Assembly (NCBI GenBank): GCA_910577105.1
Contig: CAJTMB010000015.1
Coordinates: forward strand, 6,644-70,643
Length of the DNA stretch: 64,000 bases
Reading direction: 5' to 3'
From: an uncultured Lachnospiraceae bacterium
GTDB taxonomy: Bacteria; Bacillota; Clostridia; Lachnospirales; Lachnospiraceae
The notes below the pieces were generated by a model. It saw only the letters and a list, made by a program, of their open reading frames with translations, was not told the origin of the DNA and searched no databases. The position numbers and the translations under genes were made by a program. Positions 9,989 to 19,097 of this stretch are shown in pieces; position 1 is the first letter of the stretch; each line of letters opens with the position of its first letter.

Positions 9989-9995
9989 TGTCGAA
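9989..9995 (+). promoter_or_regulatory. 0A-box-like site TGTCGAA
   Basis: TGTCGAA, the core of the known Spo0A site, sits inside the dyad TTTTCGATGTCGAAAA about 60 bp upstream of the copy 1 promoter. This would allow autoregulation or control by copy 2. Binding is inferred. Confidence 0.5.
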
Positions 9996-10004
9996 AACAT
10001 GCAA

Positions 10005-10046
10005 AATAAAAAAAGCTGTAAAGTCTTATCAAAAGACTTACAGCAG
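10005..10046 (-). terminator. Intrinsic terminator after Spo0A-like copy 2
   Basis: On the minus strand CTGTAAGTCTT pairs with AAGACTTTACAG, followed by a run of T. It separates copy 2 from copy 1, so each is a separate transcription unit. Confidence 0.85.
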
Positions 10047-10056
10047 TTTAATGGAA

Positions 10057-10587
10057 CTAATTTCTGTACTTCAGCCGGATTTTATCCGTAATCAGCGCTA
10101 TGAATTCCGAATTTGTCGGTTTCCCTTTTCCTGTATTGACGGTGTAGCCGAACAATGCCTCCAGTGTTTCCATCTTTCCCCGGCTCCATGCAACTTCTAT
10201 GGCATGACGGATTGCCCTCTCCACACGGCTGGGTGTGGTATCAAACGTTTTTGCAATGGCAGGGTACAGGATTTTGGTGACAGAACTCTGCATGGACGAA
10301 TCTTTCACACACAGCATAATGCCTTCCCTAAGATACTGGTATCCTTTGATATGTGCCGGTACCCCTATTTCATGAATCATATCCGTCACATCCTGTTCCA
10401 AATCCTTGCCTGCCGCAATTTCCGCCATTGCCATTATTTCCCCAACATTTGTACTTTCTCGCACTTCTCTTTTTGCGGAGGGTATTGTAATCATAATCTG
10501 AAATTCTTTGTTGGTGTTCATTAACTGTCCGATTATATTATACAGCCTGTCGTTGTCTTTTGTACTCATCACATTTAACTCTTCCAT
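10057..10587 (-). CDS. Spo0A-like protein lacking most of the receiver domain (copy 2)
   Basis: This 176-residue paralogue of the gene at 9339 has the same architecture: receiver remnant (MEELNVMSTKDNDRLYNIIG) with the same Lys in the acidic pocket, a variable acidic linker (about residues 43-70), and a complete Spo0A effector domain (HEIGVPAHIKGYQYLREG, TTPSRVERAIRHAIEVAWSRG, GKPTNSEFIALITDKIRLKY). The recognition-helix segment is identical to copy 1. The ATG at 10587 has a GGAGG site; the longer frame to 10626 would begin inside the -10 box and is rejected. It lies directly downstream of spoIVB, the classical spo0A position. The shared deletion implies that duplication followed receiver loss. 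Confidence 0.9.
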   Translation of the reverse strand: MEELNVMSTKDNDRLYNIIGQLMNTNKEFQIMITIPSAKREVRESTNVGEIMAMAEIAAGKDLEQDVTDMIHEIGVPAHIKGYQYLREGIMLCVKDSSMQSSVTKILYPAIAKTFDTTPSRVERAIRHAIEVAWSRGKMETLEALFGYTVNTGKGKPTNSEFIALITDKIRLKYRN

Positions 10588-10624
10588 GATAAATCCTCCC
10601 ATTTTACAAAATTTTATCTTACCC

Positions 10625-10654
10625 ATTATAATGTGATACTGTTTTTGACTGCAA
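10625..10654 (-). promoter_or_regulatory. Sigma-A-like promoter of Spo0A-like copy 2
   Basis: Minus strand: -35 TTGCAG (10649-10654), 18-bp spacer, -10 TATAAT (10625-10630). It is a near copy of the copy 1 promoter. Confidence 0.7.
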
Positions 10655-10717
10655 CCGATTCACGTCGCAAATATTTTACATTTTCCGCGGAAAATCGCGG
10701 ATGTTTTTTAACCGACA

Positions 10718-11995
10718 TTACTCCAGAAGCATTTCCTCGATAAATATCCCGTATCCGCTGGTGGAATCATTGACCAGTACATGGGTAACCGCCCCGATAA
10801 GTTTACCGTTCTGGATGATGGGCGCACCGCTCATTCCCTGTACGATGCCTCCGGTTACGGCTATCAGCTGAGGGTCTGTCACCTGCAGGACAATCCCCTT
10901 ATTGACATTGGTATGCTCAAGATAAAGCTCTTTGATTTCAATGTCATAATATCTTGGCATTCCGTCTACGGTACACAGAATCTGGGCAGGTCCCAGTTCC
11001 ACCTCCTGCTTCAGACCTATGGGAAGCGGTTCCGTTTCTATCCTGGACAGCATCTTTTCATTGCAGGTACCAAATATTCCCTTGGCAGTATTTTCCGTGA
11101 TAATGCCAAGTATGTTTTTATCGGTATATTCTATCATGCCGGTCATTTCCCCCGGCTCTCCTTTGATGCCTTTTTTGATGGCTATTATGTCCGTATGGTA
11201 CAAGGTACCGCTGTCAAGTTCCATGACAATGCTGGTATCCACGTCATTAATGCCATGGCCCAATGCGCCAAAATTACCTTCGCTGTCCACAAATGTCATG
11301 GTTCCCACGCCCTGGGCATTGTCCCTGACCCAGATTCCCAGTTTATATTTGGCATTCTGGTTCTGCACGGGTTTTACTTCCACATCAAACTCTTCTTCTC
11401 CGCGCCTTATGGAAAGAACCACCGGATTTCCGTCAGATTCCTCAATCATTTCTATGAACTTTTTCTTTGCGGACACTTCCACGCCATCCACCGCCGTAAT
11501 ATAGTCCCCGGTTTTCAGCAGATATTTTGACGGAGAAACTTCATTTCCGTCAAGCGACACAAATTCACCGATTCCAATCACGAGTACACCGTCGGTCTTT
11601 AAGTAGATACCAATCGGAAGGCCCACAGGGGTCAACGTCATATCTTTTATGACTTCGATATTGACCTGCTTGAAAGGAATCCAGCCAAACAGTTTCAAGT
11701 TCATCTGATAACTGCTTAACGTATCTGCCTTCATGGTTACCGAATTGCTCAAATCCACAGAAATGGAACTTGTAGCTGCCTGCATACTCTCGTCATCCTT
11801 TTTTTCCGTTTTGATTATTTCCCCTGACAGGGGCAGCCCTAAATCAATCACATGTTCCTCGCCAACCCTTAATTTGATATTGCCCGGAATCTGCTCATAA
11901 GCATATACCACCCATCCCCCCACAAGGCTCATGCAGGTCAGAATAAGTGCAAATATAAGACAACCCTGATATATTTTTTTTCTCACTTTTTTCAC
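10718..11995 (-). CDS. spoIVB: SpoIVB S55 peptidase, sporulation sigma-K checkpoint
   Basis: This 425-residue protein has one N-terminal membrane segment (about residues 10-32), a PDZ domain (about 140-215) and a C-terminal S55 serine peptidase domain. The catalytic residues are visible in LGHGIND (His) and GGIVQGMSGAPIIQNG (Ser). In Bacillus, SpoIVB is secreted from the forespore and cleaves SpoIVFA to start sigma-K activation. The start is GTG at 11995, or possibly GTG at 11986, which lies better spaced from AGAAGGA. It lies between recN and the Spo0A-like genes, the conserved order in Firmicutes. Confidence 0.95.
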   Translation of the reverse strand: MKKVRKKIYQGCLIFALILTCMSLVGGWVVYAYEQIPGNIKLRVGEEHVIDLGLPLSGEIIKTEKKDDESMQAATSSISVDLSNSVTMKADTLSSYQMNLKLFGWIPFKQVNIEVIKDMTLTPVGLPIGIYLKTDGVLVIGIGEFVSLDGNEVSPSKYLLKTGDYITAVDGVEVSAKKKFIEMIEESDGNPVVLSIRRGEEEFDVEVKPVQNQNAKYKLGIWVRDNAQGVGTMTFVDSEGNFGALGHGINDVDTSIVMELDSGTLYHTDIIAIKKGIKGEPGEMTGMIEYTDKNILGIITENTAKGIFGTCNEKMLSRIETEPLPIGLKQEVELGPAQILCTVDGMPRYYDIEIKELYLEHTNVNKGIVLQVTDPQLIAVTGGIVQGMSGAPIIQNGKLIGAVTHVLVNDSTSGYGIFIEEMLLE

Positions 11996-12039
11996 ATCCT
12001 TCTACGCAACTTCTCCTGTTATTTTCATCATCAACCAAA

Positions 12040-12070
12040 CAAAAAAAGAGTACCCATATCGGATACTCTT
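12040..12070 (-). terminator. Intrinsic terminator after recN
   Basis: GAGTATCC pairs with GGGTACTC (one G-T pair) and is followed by seven T on the minus strand. It ends the long upstream operon before spoIVB. Confidence 0.8.
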
Positions 12071-12109
12071 CATAGTGTTGTCATTTTTTTTGCTGTCTAA
12101 TCTTTAATT

Positions 12110-13783
12110 TTATTTTTGTTTTATTTTGGAAGCCTGTTTTTTAATTTCGTGCGCATTGGAAAGGGCTGCGCCGGAAAGTCCGTCCGTGCCCAGAAGCCTT
12201 GCCAGTTCTTCCAGTGACCCCTGCCCGTCAAGCCGGTGGATACCCGTTGCGGTGCTGGCGCCGTCCGTTTCTTTTTCTATAAGAAAATGCGTGTCTGCCA
12301 TTGCTGCAATCTGGGGTAGATGGGTAATGCAAATCACCTGATGCGTCACGGAAAGCCGTCCCAGTTTTTCCGAAACCTTCCATGCCGTCCTTCCGCTGAT
12401 ACCGGCATCTATTTCATCAAAAATAAGCGTATCCACAGCGTCCTTCGCCGCAAAAAGCGTCTTAATCCCCAACATAATCCTGGAAAGCTCACCGCCGCTG
12501 GCAACCATCCCCAGAGGTTTTTTGGGTTCTCCGGGATTGGTGGAAATCATAAATTCCACATCATCACAGCCGTCAGGGCCAATTTCTTTTTTTTCTATAT
12601 GAATGGCAAATTCCACAGAGAGAAAGTTCAATTCTTCCAGCGCTTTTGTTAACCTTTCGGAAAGCTTTTCCGCTTCTTTTTTCCTTACGGCGGAAAGCTC
12701 ACCGCACTGTGTGATAAGCCTGCTTTCCAGCTTCGCACATTTTTCTTTCTGCTGTGTCATGTAGCTTTCATAGTTTTCCAGTATTTCTATTTTTTCCGAA
12801 AGCTTTTCCCCGTATTCCAGAATATCGGCAATGCTATTTCCATATTTTTCTTTTAAATGATTGATAAGATTTAAACGTTCCTGTACCGCAATCAGTTCAG
12901 AACCGTCAAATTCCATGCTTTCCATGTAATCGGAAAGTTCCCTGTTAAAATCACCCAGCAGGGACTCTATCTCCGTAATCTGGGAAGACATCCCCAGAAG
13001 GTTCTCGTCCAGGGCCGCCGCACTGTTTAATTCCTTTACAGCCCTGCCAATGTATTCAGCTGCCCCTTCTTCACCTCCGGTGTACCGGTAACATGTCCCG
13101 GCCGACTCCCCAATCTTTTTGCTGTTCGCCATCCTGCGGTACCGGTTTTCCGTTTCTTCGTCTTCACCGGGAGAAAGGGCGGCTTCCTCAATCTCGTTTT
13201 TTTCAAAACGGAGGATTTCCAGTTCCCTTATTCTTCGGGCTTCATCCATTTCCTGTCCGGCAATCTCGTTTTTCAGACGTCTGTGTTCTTGATAAAGTTC
13301 TCCTACGCCGGATAAAAGAGCCGCTGTTTTTTCCCCCGCAAAGGCATCCAGAATTTCCTGATGCTTCTTTTTACGAAGGAGGGATTGATGTTCATGCTGT
13401 CCGTGAATATCCAAAAGCAGTTCCGATATCTCTTTCAGCTGCTTTGCCGTAACCGTTTCGCCGTTAATACGGCCGGTGCTCCTTGCCGGCTGGATTTTAC
13501 GGGTCAGCATGACCGTACCATCTTCATACGGCAAGTCCATTTCTTCCAGTTTTTCTTTTATCCTGCCGCTTTCATCTGAAAAAACAAGTTCCACAAGGGC
13601 ATACTCCGCTCCGCTCCTAATCAGGTCCTTATCTGCCTTAGCGCCCAGAACCAGATTGATGGAGCCTAACAGAATAGACTTCCCTGCGCCCGTTTCACCG
13701 GTCATAATGTTCAGTCCCGGCGTAAACTCTATCTCCGACTCTTCTATCAGGGCCAGATTTTTCACATGTAAACTTTGTAACAT
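12110..13783 (-). CDS. recN: DNA repair ATPase RecN
   Basis: This 557-residue SMC-like protein has N-terminal Walker A (GETGAGKS, near residue 33), a long coiled-coil middle, and C-terminal signature and Walker B (VASGGELSRIMLGIK, LIFDEIDAGISG). RecN binds broken DNA ends and aids RecA-dependent double-strand break repair in the cytoplasm. The ATG at 13783 has GGAGAAAT before it; the longer frame is not supported. It follows argR as in most Firmicutes. Confidence 0.95.
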   Translation of the reverse strand: MLQSLHVKNLALIEESEIEFTPGLNIMTGETGAGKSILLGSINLVLGAKADKDLIRSGAEYALVELVFSDESGRIKEKLEEMDLPYEDGTVMLTRKIQPARSTGRINGETVTAKQLKEISELLLDIHGQHEHQSLLRKKKHQEILDAFAGEKTAALLSGVGELYQEHRRLKNEIAGQEMDEARRIRELEILRFEKNEIEEAALSPGEDEETENRYRRMANSKKIGESAGTCYRYTGGEEGAAEYIGRAVKELNSAAALDENLLGMSSQITEIESLLGDFNRELSDYMESMEFDGSELIAVQERLNLINHLKEKYGNSIADILEYGEKLSEKIEILENYESYMTQQKEKCAKLESRLITQCGELSAVRKKEAEKLSERLTKALEELNFLSVEFAIHIEKKEIGPDGCDDVEFMISTNPGEPKKPLGMVASGGELSRIMLGIKTLFAAKDAVDTLIFDEIDAGISGRTAWKVSEKLGRLSVTHQVICITHLPQIAAMADTHFLIEKETDGASTATGIHRLDGQGSLEELARLLGTDGLSGAALSNAHEIKKQASKIKQK

Positions 13784-13836
13784 ATTTCTCCTTCTGCCTT
13801 CTCTACAGCTGCCACTCCTCCAACCGGCAGCGCATG

Positions 13837-14286
13837 TCACACCAGCATTCCCTGCAGCCTGTCCATAAGCGCTTTTGTGTCCTCAACCGTTCTCACCGCC
13901 ACCATAACAGTATCATCCCCCGCAATGGAACCCACAATCTCTTTAAACTTCAAGGCATCGACTGCCGCCGCCACCGCCATTGCCATGCCGGATACGGTCT
14001 TAATCACCATAATATTCTGTGCCATATCCATGGATAAAAAACCATCTTTTAAAATGCGAATATATTTATCCCCAAGCCTGTTATCATCCTGTCCGAGCGC
14101 CACATATTTCTGCCTGCCGTCCCCGGCAGGCACTTTGGAAAGTTTCAATTCCCTGATGTCCCTGGAAACGGTCGCCTGTGTCACATCGAATCCGGCTTCT
14201 TTCAGATGGGAAGCAAGTTCCTCCTGTGTTTCCACATCATACTTTTCCACTATCTCCACTATCTTGCCGTGTCTTGCCTTTTTCAT
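13837..14286 (-). CDS. argR: Arginine repressor ArgR
   Basis: This 149-residue protein has an N-terminal winged helix (residues 1-70; TQEELASHLKEAGFDVTQATVSRDIRELKL) and a C-terminal oligomerisation and arginine-binding domain with the GTIAGDDT-like motif seen as GSIAGDDTVMVAVR. It senses arginine and represses arg biosynthesis genes. The start at 14286 (MKKARHG) has GGAAGGG upstream; the longer frame begins in nadK. It lies between nadK and recN. Confidence 0.95.
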   Translation of the reverse strand: MKKARHGKIVEIVEKYDVETQEELASHLKEAGFDVTQATVSRDIRELKLSKVPAGDGRQKYVALGQDDNRLGDKYIRILKDGFLSMDMAQNIMVIKTVSGMAMAVAAAVDALKFKEIVGSIAGDDTVMVAVRTVEDTKALMDRLQGMLV

Positions 14287-14305
14287 GTAAAAACCCTTCC
14301 CATCC

Positions 14306-15133
14306 CTAATTGTCACTCATTTTTTTATGAAGAACTTCCAAAAATCCCGCTTTGCTTAACTTGATAAAATCCGTCGTCCGCTCAGACTGTGCAATCCGCA
14401 CGGCATCCCCTGTCCTAATCTTTACAACACAGCTGTCAAAACTTACCGCTGCATGCTGCACCTGTCCTTCCCTGCCTGCCGGAATTTCAATTACCACCTC
14501 ATCTTCAGGGGAAAGCACAATACTGCGCTGGTTCATGGTATGTGGGCAAATGGGCGTGAGAACAATCAGGCGCGCCCCGGGCTCCACAATCGGTCCGCCC
14601 GCTGAAAGGTTATACCCGGTGGAACCGGTAGGTGTGGTAATAATCATGCCGTCCGCCAGATACCTGTTTAACAGTTTTCTGTTCACATACAGAAGGAAAG
14701 ACAATATCTGCTGGCTCTCCGTTTTACTGATAACAATGTCATTCAGTGCCCAGCCGTTCTGGTTTTCTCCGGATTTCCGGTATACCGTGCCGTTTAACAT
14801 CATGCGGCTTTCCAAATCATAATCCCCGCAAAGAAGCTGCTCCAGCGCCGCCTCCAGCCCGTCCGGTTCAACTTCCGTCAGATATCCCAGCCGTCCCAGA
14901 TTGATACCCAGAAGCGGAATCCGTTTCCTGCTGTGCGTTTCCCTGACAGCCTGCAACATGGTGCCGTCACCTCCAAGCACCAGGATACAGTCAGTTTCCT
15001 CCGGGATAGTGTCGCATTCATCCTTTTTTATGGTACACTGCATTCCTTTACCGCAAAGAAAACGCCGGACCTTTTCCGTAGTGGCAAAGTCTTTATCTTT
15101 ATGACGGTTGGTATATATGCAAAAGTGTTTCAT
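14306..15133 (-). CDS. nadK: NAD kinase
   Basis: This 275-residue protein makes NADP from NAD. It shows the diagnostic GGDGTM motif (near residue 52) and TPTGSTGYNLSAGGPIVEP (near residue 155). The start at 15133 is preceded by GAGAGGGAC. It sits between tlyA and argR in a tight operon. Confidence 0.95.
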   Translation of the reverse strand: MKHFCIYTNRHKDKDFATTEKVRRFLCGKGMQCTIKKDECDTIPEETDCILVLGGDGTMLQAVRETHSRKRIPLLGINLGRLGYLTEVEPDGLEAALEQLLCGDYDLESRMMLNGTVYRKSGENQNGWALNDIVISKTESQQILSFLLYVNRKLLNRYLADGMIITTPTGSTGYNLSAGGPIVEPGARLIVLTPICPHTMNQRSIVLSPEDEVVIEIPAGREGQVQHAAVSFDSCVVKIRTGDAVRIAQSERTTDFIKLSKAGFLEVLHKKMSDN

Positions 15134-15149
15134 TACCGTCCCTCTCCCT

Positions 15150-16037
15150 TTACAAGTTTCCTTCATGAGCTGCTTTCACTGTCTGCCCAATCCGTTCTTT
15201 CCACTCTTTTCCGGCAGAAATCCCGCTTTCCTGTTGGATAATCCTTTGCAGGTTCTGTTCTGCCCCATGCTCTGAAAAACCGTCACTTTCCGGCCTGCTG
15301 CCCTTTTTGAGTTCCAGATATATCAGATATTCTATGTTGCCCTCCGGGCCTTTGATGGGAGAATAATCCAGCCCCAAAACCAGAAAACCAAGGCTGTCTG
15401 CATAGTCCATAACTTTACTGATTACTTCCACATGAACATCCGGTTCCCGTACCACCCCTTTTTTACCGACCTTTTCCCTGCCGGCTTCAAACTGCGGTTT
15501 AATCAGGCAGACCATCCGGCCACCGTCCTTTAACAATGCCCTTGCAGGGAGCAATATTTTGGTTAGTGAGATAAAAGAAACATCCACGGATGCAAAATCC
15601 GGCTGTTCGGGAATGTCCTCTGTTGTCATGTACCGGAAATTGGTCTTCTCCATACAGACAACCCGCTCATCATTCCGAAGTTTCCATGCAAGCTGTCCAT
15701 GTCCCACATCCACCGCATAAACCCTGGAAGCGCCGTTTATCAGCATACAGTCGGTAAAGCCTCCTGTGGATGCCCCGATATCGATACACACTTTTCCCGA
15801 TAAATCCAGGGAAAAACAATTTATGGCTTTTTCCAGTTTCAGCCCGCCGCGGCTGACATACTTAGGCGCCGCGCCTTTTACCTCCACTTTTACTTTCTCC
15901 ATGTCAAAAGACGTACCAGCCTTATCTTCCCTCTGCCCGTCCACAAAGACATTTCCTGCCATGATAACGGCTTTTGCCTTTTCCCTGGACTGTGCAAGCC
16001 CAAGGTTAACCAGAATCACATCCAGCCTCTCCTTCAT
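15150..16037 (-). CDS. tlyA: TlyA-family rRNA 2'-O-methyltransferase
   Basis: This 295-residue protein has an N-terminal S4 RNA-binding domain (about residues 1-60) and an FtsJ-like Rossmann methyltransferase (VCIDIGASTGGFTDCML near residue 87). TlyA methylates riboses in 16S and 23S rRNA; in Firmicutes it is co-transcribed with dxs, as here. Its start ATG overlaps the dxs stop as ATGA. A Ser/Glu-rich tail of about 45 residues follows the enzyme domain. Confidence 0.92.
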   Translation of the reverse strand: MKERLDVILVNLGLAQSREKAKAVIMAGNVFVDGQREDKAGTSFDMEKVKVEVKGAAPKYVSRGGLKLEKAINCFSLDLSGKVCIDIGASTGGFTDCMLINGASRVYAVDVGHGQLAWKLRNDERVVCMEKTNFRYMTTEDIPEQPDFASVDVSFISLTKILLPARALLKDGGRMVCLIKPQFEAGREKVGKKGVVREPDVHVEVISKVMDYADSLGFLVLGLDYSPIKGPEGNIEYLIYLELKKGSRPESDGFSEHGAEQNLQRIIQQESGISAGKEWKERIGQTVKAAHEGNL

Positions 16038-17896
16038 GTTTTTTCCATCCACTCTTTCACGCGTATTGCGATACTCGCTGCATCCATCCCCAAATCCTGT
16101 TTTAAAAGTTCCACATTGCCGTGCTCCACATAAGCATCCGGAATGGTAATTGACATTTTTCCCACGGAAATATCATTGTCATCCAAAAAAGCACGGATTC
16201 TTTCACCGTATCCGCCGCTTGCCACATTCTCTTCCATGGTGACAAGCAGTTTATGTCCTCCCGCGGCTTTTCTGAGCATTTCTTCATCTATCGGCTTTAT
16301 GTATCTGGCATTTACCAGACTGCAGGCATAGCCCTCAGACTTTAAACGCCTCCTGACATCTTCAGCAGTCTTTACCATACTTCCCACTGCCACCAGGGCT
16401 ATTTCCCCTTCTTCATATATCCATTCGCTCTTTCCGTACTCCACAGGCGCCCGAAACTCTTTCAGTCCCGCATAGGCTTCTCCCCTGGGATACCGGATGG
16501 CAACAGGTCCGTCAGAGGCAATGGCATATTTTAACATGTCGGAAAGCTCCCATTTGTTTTTCGGCGCCAGCACCTGAATGCCGGGAATACTGGACAAAAA
16601 GGACAAGTCGAAAATACCTTGATGGGTTTCCCCGTCGCTTCCCACCAGCCCTGCCCTGTCAATGGCAAATACCACCGGCAGGTTTTGTATGCATACATCA
16701 TGCAGAACCTGGTCATACGCCCGCTGCAAAAAAGAAGAATAAATGGCAACCACCGGTCTGAGTCCCCCTGCTGCCAGTCCTGCCGCAAAGGTTACCGCAT
16801 GTTCTTCCGCAATGCCTACGTCAAAAAAACGTTCCGGGTACATATTGTGAAAGCGCTTTAACCCCGTACCGTCCGGCATGGCCGCCGTGATGGCCACTAC
16901 CCGTTCATCCCGCTGCCCCAGTTTGCACATGACAGTGGAAAAAATATCCGTATAATTGGCAGTATTCCGTGGATTTTTGGGAAGCCCGGACTCGATTTCA
17001 AATGGCTCAGCCCCGTGGAATCTTGCCGGATGGCGTTCCGCAGGCGCATAACCTTTTCCTTTTTCCGTGATGACATGGACGAGGACTGCCCCTTTGACTC
17101 TTTTTGCCTCATGGATGACTTTTACCATTGCATTGACATCGTGTCCGTTTACGGGACCAAGGTAAGTGATACCCATATCTTCAAAAAACATGCCGGGAAT
17201 AACCAGCTGCTTGACACCGCTTTTCAGCCTGCGGATACGGGCTATCAGGGAATCCCCCGAACTGGTTTTTTTAAGGGCTTTGTAAACACCCTCCTTTAAA
17301 TCCAGATAACTGTCGGCGGTACGGACATTGTTGAGATACCGGGAAATTCCACCCACGTTTTCCGATATGGACATATTATTGTCGTTTAGCACAACTATAA
17401 AATTGGTCTCCAGCCGGGAGGCGTTGTTTAAGGCTTCATAAGCCATGCCCCCTGTCAGGGAGCCGTCCCCGATTACGGAAATAATGGTGTTTTTTTCTCC
17501 CTTCAAATCCCGTGCTTTCACCATGCCGAGCCCTGCAGAGATGGAAGTGGAACTGTGCCCCGTATCAAAACAGTCGCAGCTGCTCTCCTTCCGTTTCGGG
17601 AAACCACTCATGCCATGAAATTTGCGAAGCTGTTCAAAACCTTCCCTCCTGCCCGTCAACAGTTTGTGTGTATAGGATTGGTGTCCGACATCCCATATCA
17701 GCTTATCTTCCGGCAGCGTAAGTGAAAGATGCAGCGCCATGGTAAGTTCCACCGCTCCCAGATTAGAGCCCAGATGCCCTCCCGTCACGCTTATTTTTTC
17801 TATCAGGAAATCCCGGATTTCTTCAGCCAGCAGTCCGTAATCTTCTTTGTCGATGTATTTGATGTCATTTGCCTTCTCTATCTGTTCCAACAACAT
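16034..17896 (-). CDS. dxs: 1-deoxy-D-xylulose-5-phosphate synthase
   Basis: This 620-residue thiamine-diphosphate enzyme joins pyruvate and glyceraldehyde 3-phosphate in the first step of the MEP isoprenoid pathway. GDGSLTGGMAYEALNN (near residue 145) is the ThDP-Mg site and DRAGLVGSDGETHQG (near 410) is the transketolase motif. It follows ispA by 33 bp and overlaps tlyA. Confidence 0.96.
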   Translation of the reverse strand: MLLEQIEKANDIKYIDKEDYGLLAEEIRDFLIEKISVTGGHLGSNLGAVELTMALHLSLTLPEDKLIWDVGHQSYTHKLLTGRREGFEQLRKFHGMSGFPKRKESSCDCFDTGHSSTSISAGLGMVKARDLKGEKNTIISVIGDGSLTGGMAYEALNNASRLETNFIVVLNDNNMSISENVGGISRYLNNVRTADSYLDLKEGVYKALKKTSSGDSLIARIRRLKSGVKQLVIPGMFFEDMGITYLGPVNGHDVNAMVKVIHEAKRVKGAVLVHVITEKGKGYAPAERHPARFHGAEPFEIESGLPKNPRNTANYTDIFSTVMCKLGQRDERVVAITAAMPDGTGLKRFHNMYPERFFDVGIAEEHAVTFAAGLAAGGLRPVVAIYSSFLQRAYDQVLHDVCIQNLPVVFAIDRAGLVGSDGETHQGIFDLSFLSSIPGIQVLAPKNKWELSDMLKYAIASDGPVAIRYPRGEAYAGLKEFRAPVEYGKSEWIYEEGEIALVAVGSMVKTAEDVRRRLKSEGYACSLVNARYIKPIDEEMLRKAAGGHKLLVTMEENVASGGYGERIRAFLDDNDISVGKMSITIPDAYVEHGNVELLKQDLGMDAASIAIRVKEWMEKT

Positions 17897-17929
17897 GCCG
17901 TCACCTCTTTTGCCTGTCGGATATGCTAC

Positions 17930-18871
17930 TTACTTCTTTCTGTGAATCAGGTCTCCGATATATACCCGCAGCGATTCACTGTCCTCTCCGTATTTTTCCA
18001 GCATTTCAATAACTTCAACGTAGCGTCTTTCCATTTCTTCCTGAGCCGCTTCCAGCCCCATACAGGACACATAGGTTTTTTTGTTGTTCTTTTCATCGCT
18101 TCCAACATTTTTGCCAAGTTCGGCTTCCGTTCCCGTTACATCCAGGATATCGTCCTGTATCTGGAAAGCAACACCGAGAACATGTCCGACCTGTTCCATT
18201 TCCGCAATTCTTTCCTTATCCGCTCCGGCAAGCACTGCGCCTATCATCAGTGCCGCTTCAATCAGCGCTGCCGTCTTATGCTCATGGATAAACAAAAGTT
18301 CTTCTTCTGTTATTTCCTGCTTTTTCTCTGCTTCCACATCTGCCGTCTGCCCGCCCAGCATTCCGTGGATACCTGATTTTTTGGCAAGGATGGTTACAGC
18401 GCGCGCCACCATTTTGTACCTGTCCGTCATGGATATGCCGTCCACCACGCAGGAAGTAAACGCCGAGAGCGCCACTTCATAGGCATAATTCAGAAGACCG
18501 TCCCCGGCCAGAATCCCCATGCATTCCCCATAAGCCACATGGGTGGTTTCCCTGCCCCGCCTGTAAGTGTCATTGTCCATTGCAGGCAAATCATCATGTA
18601 CCAGGGAATAGGCATGCATCATTTCTATGGCTATCATAAACGGCTCCACAATCCATCCCTGTCCCCTGCAAAGGAAATAGGCCTCCTGCATAAGCCTCGG
18701 ACGCATCCGCTTGCCCCCTGCCATCATACTGTAATTCATTGCCTCAATCACGATTTTCTGTGGTCCTCTTTCTTTGGGAAGATACTGCTCTATCATTTCT
18801 TCCAGGTCTTCGAACCTTTCCTCATGAAGTTCTTCCCACTGACTTATTTCGGATGGTTTTAATTGTATCAT
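17930..18871 (-). CDS. ispA: Polyprenyl (farnesyl) diphosphate synthase
   Basis: This 313-residue all-helical prenyltransferase has both Asp-rich motifs: DDLPAMDND (near residue 93) and DDILD (near 240). It builds C15 or longer prenyl diphosphates from IPP and DMAPP, using the product pathway started by the neighbouring dxs. Chain length cannot be decided from sequence here. Confidence 0.93.
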   Translation of the reverse strand: MIQLKPSEISQWEELHEERFEDLEEMIEQYLPKERGPQKIVIEAMNYSMMAGGKRMRPRLMQEAYFLCRGQGWIVEPFMIAIEMMHAYSLVHDDLPAMDNDTYRRGRETTHVAYGECMGILAGDGLLNYAYEVALSAFTSCVVDGISMTDRYKMVARAVTILAKKSGIHGMLGGQTADVEAEKKQEITEEELLFIHEHKTAALIEAALMIGAVLAGADKERIAEMEQVGHVLGVAFQIQDDILDVTGTEAELGKNVGSDEKNNKKTYVSCMGLEAAQEEMERRYVEVIEMLEKYGEDSESLRVYIGDLIHRKK

Positions 18872-18899
18872 TTATGCTTCCCTCCATTTACACATTAGT

Positions 18900-19097
18900 T
18901 TATTCAAAGGCAACCAGTTCACCTTCCTCATTCAACTGTAACACCTGTTTTTCCACTTTATCAATATCTGCATTGCACTGCTTCAGCAGTTCCATTCCTT
19001 CCTGGTAAATGCGAAACGACTCTTCCAGTGATATATCTTCTGATTCCAGCCTTTTTGCCGTTTCTTCCAACTTAGCAAACTTCTCCTCTAAAGACAT
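18900..19097 (-). CDS. xseB: Exodeoxyribonuclease VII small subunit
   Basis: This 65-residue helical protein (MSLEEKFAKLEETAKRLESE) matches XseB in length and pattern. It overlaps the end of xseA by 26 bp, and its ATG at 19097 has AAAGGAGAGGG upstream. It joins XseA in exonuclease VII, which degrades single-stranded DNA. Confidence 0.93.
   Translation of the reverse strand: MSLEEKFAKLEETAKRLESEDISLEESFRIYQEGMELLKQCNADIDKVEKQVLQLNEEGELVAFE

Noticed and set aside
9556..10524. 322-residue frame opposite both Spo0A-like genes
   Set aside because: Its apparent internal repeat only mirrors the duplicated genes on the minus strand.
10587..10626. N-terminal extension of Spo0A-like copy 2
   Set aside because: The extra codons lie over the -10 box, and the ATG at 10587 has a GGAGG site matching copy 1.
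10781..11530. Frames opposite spoIVB
   Set aside because: SpoIVB motifs fix the minus-strand gene; no support for the opposite frames.
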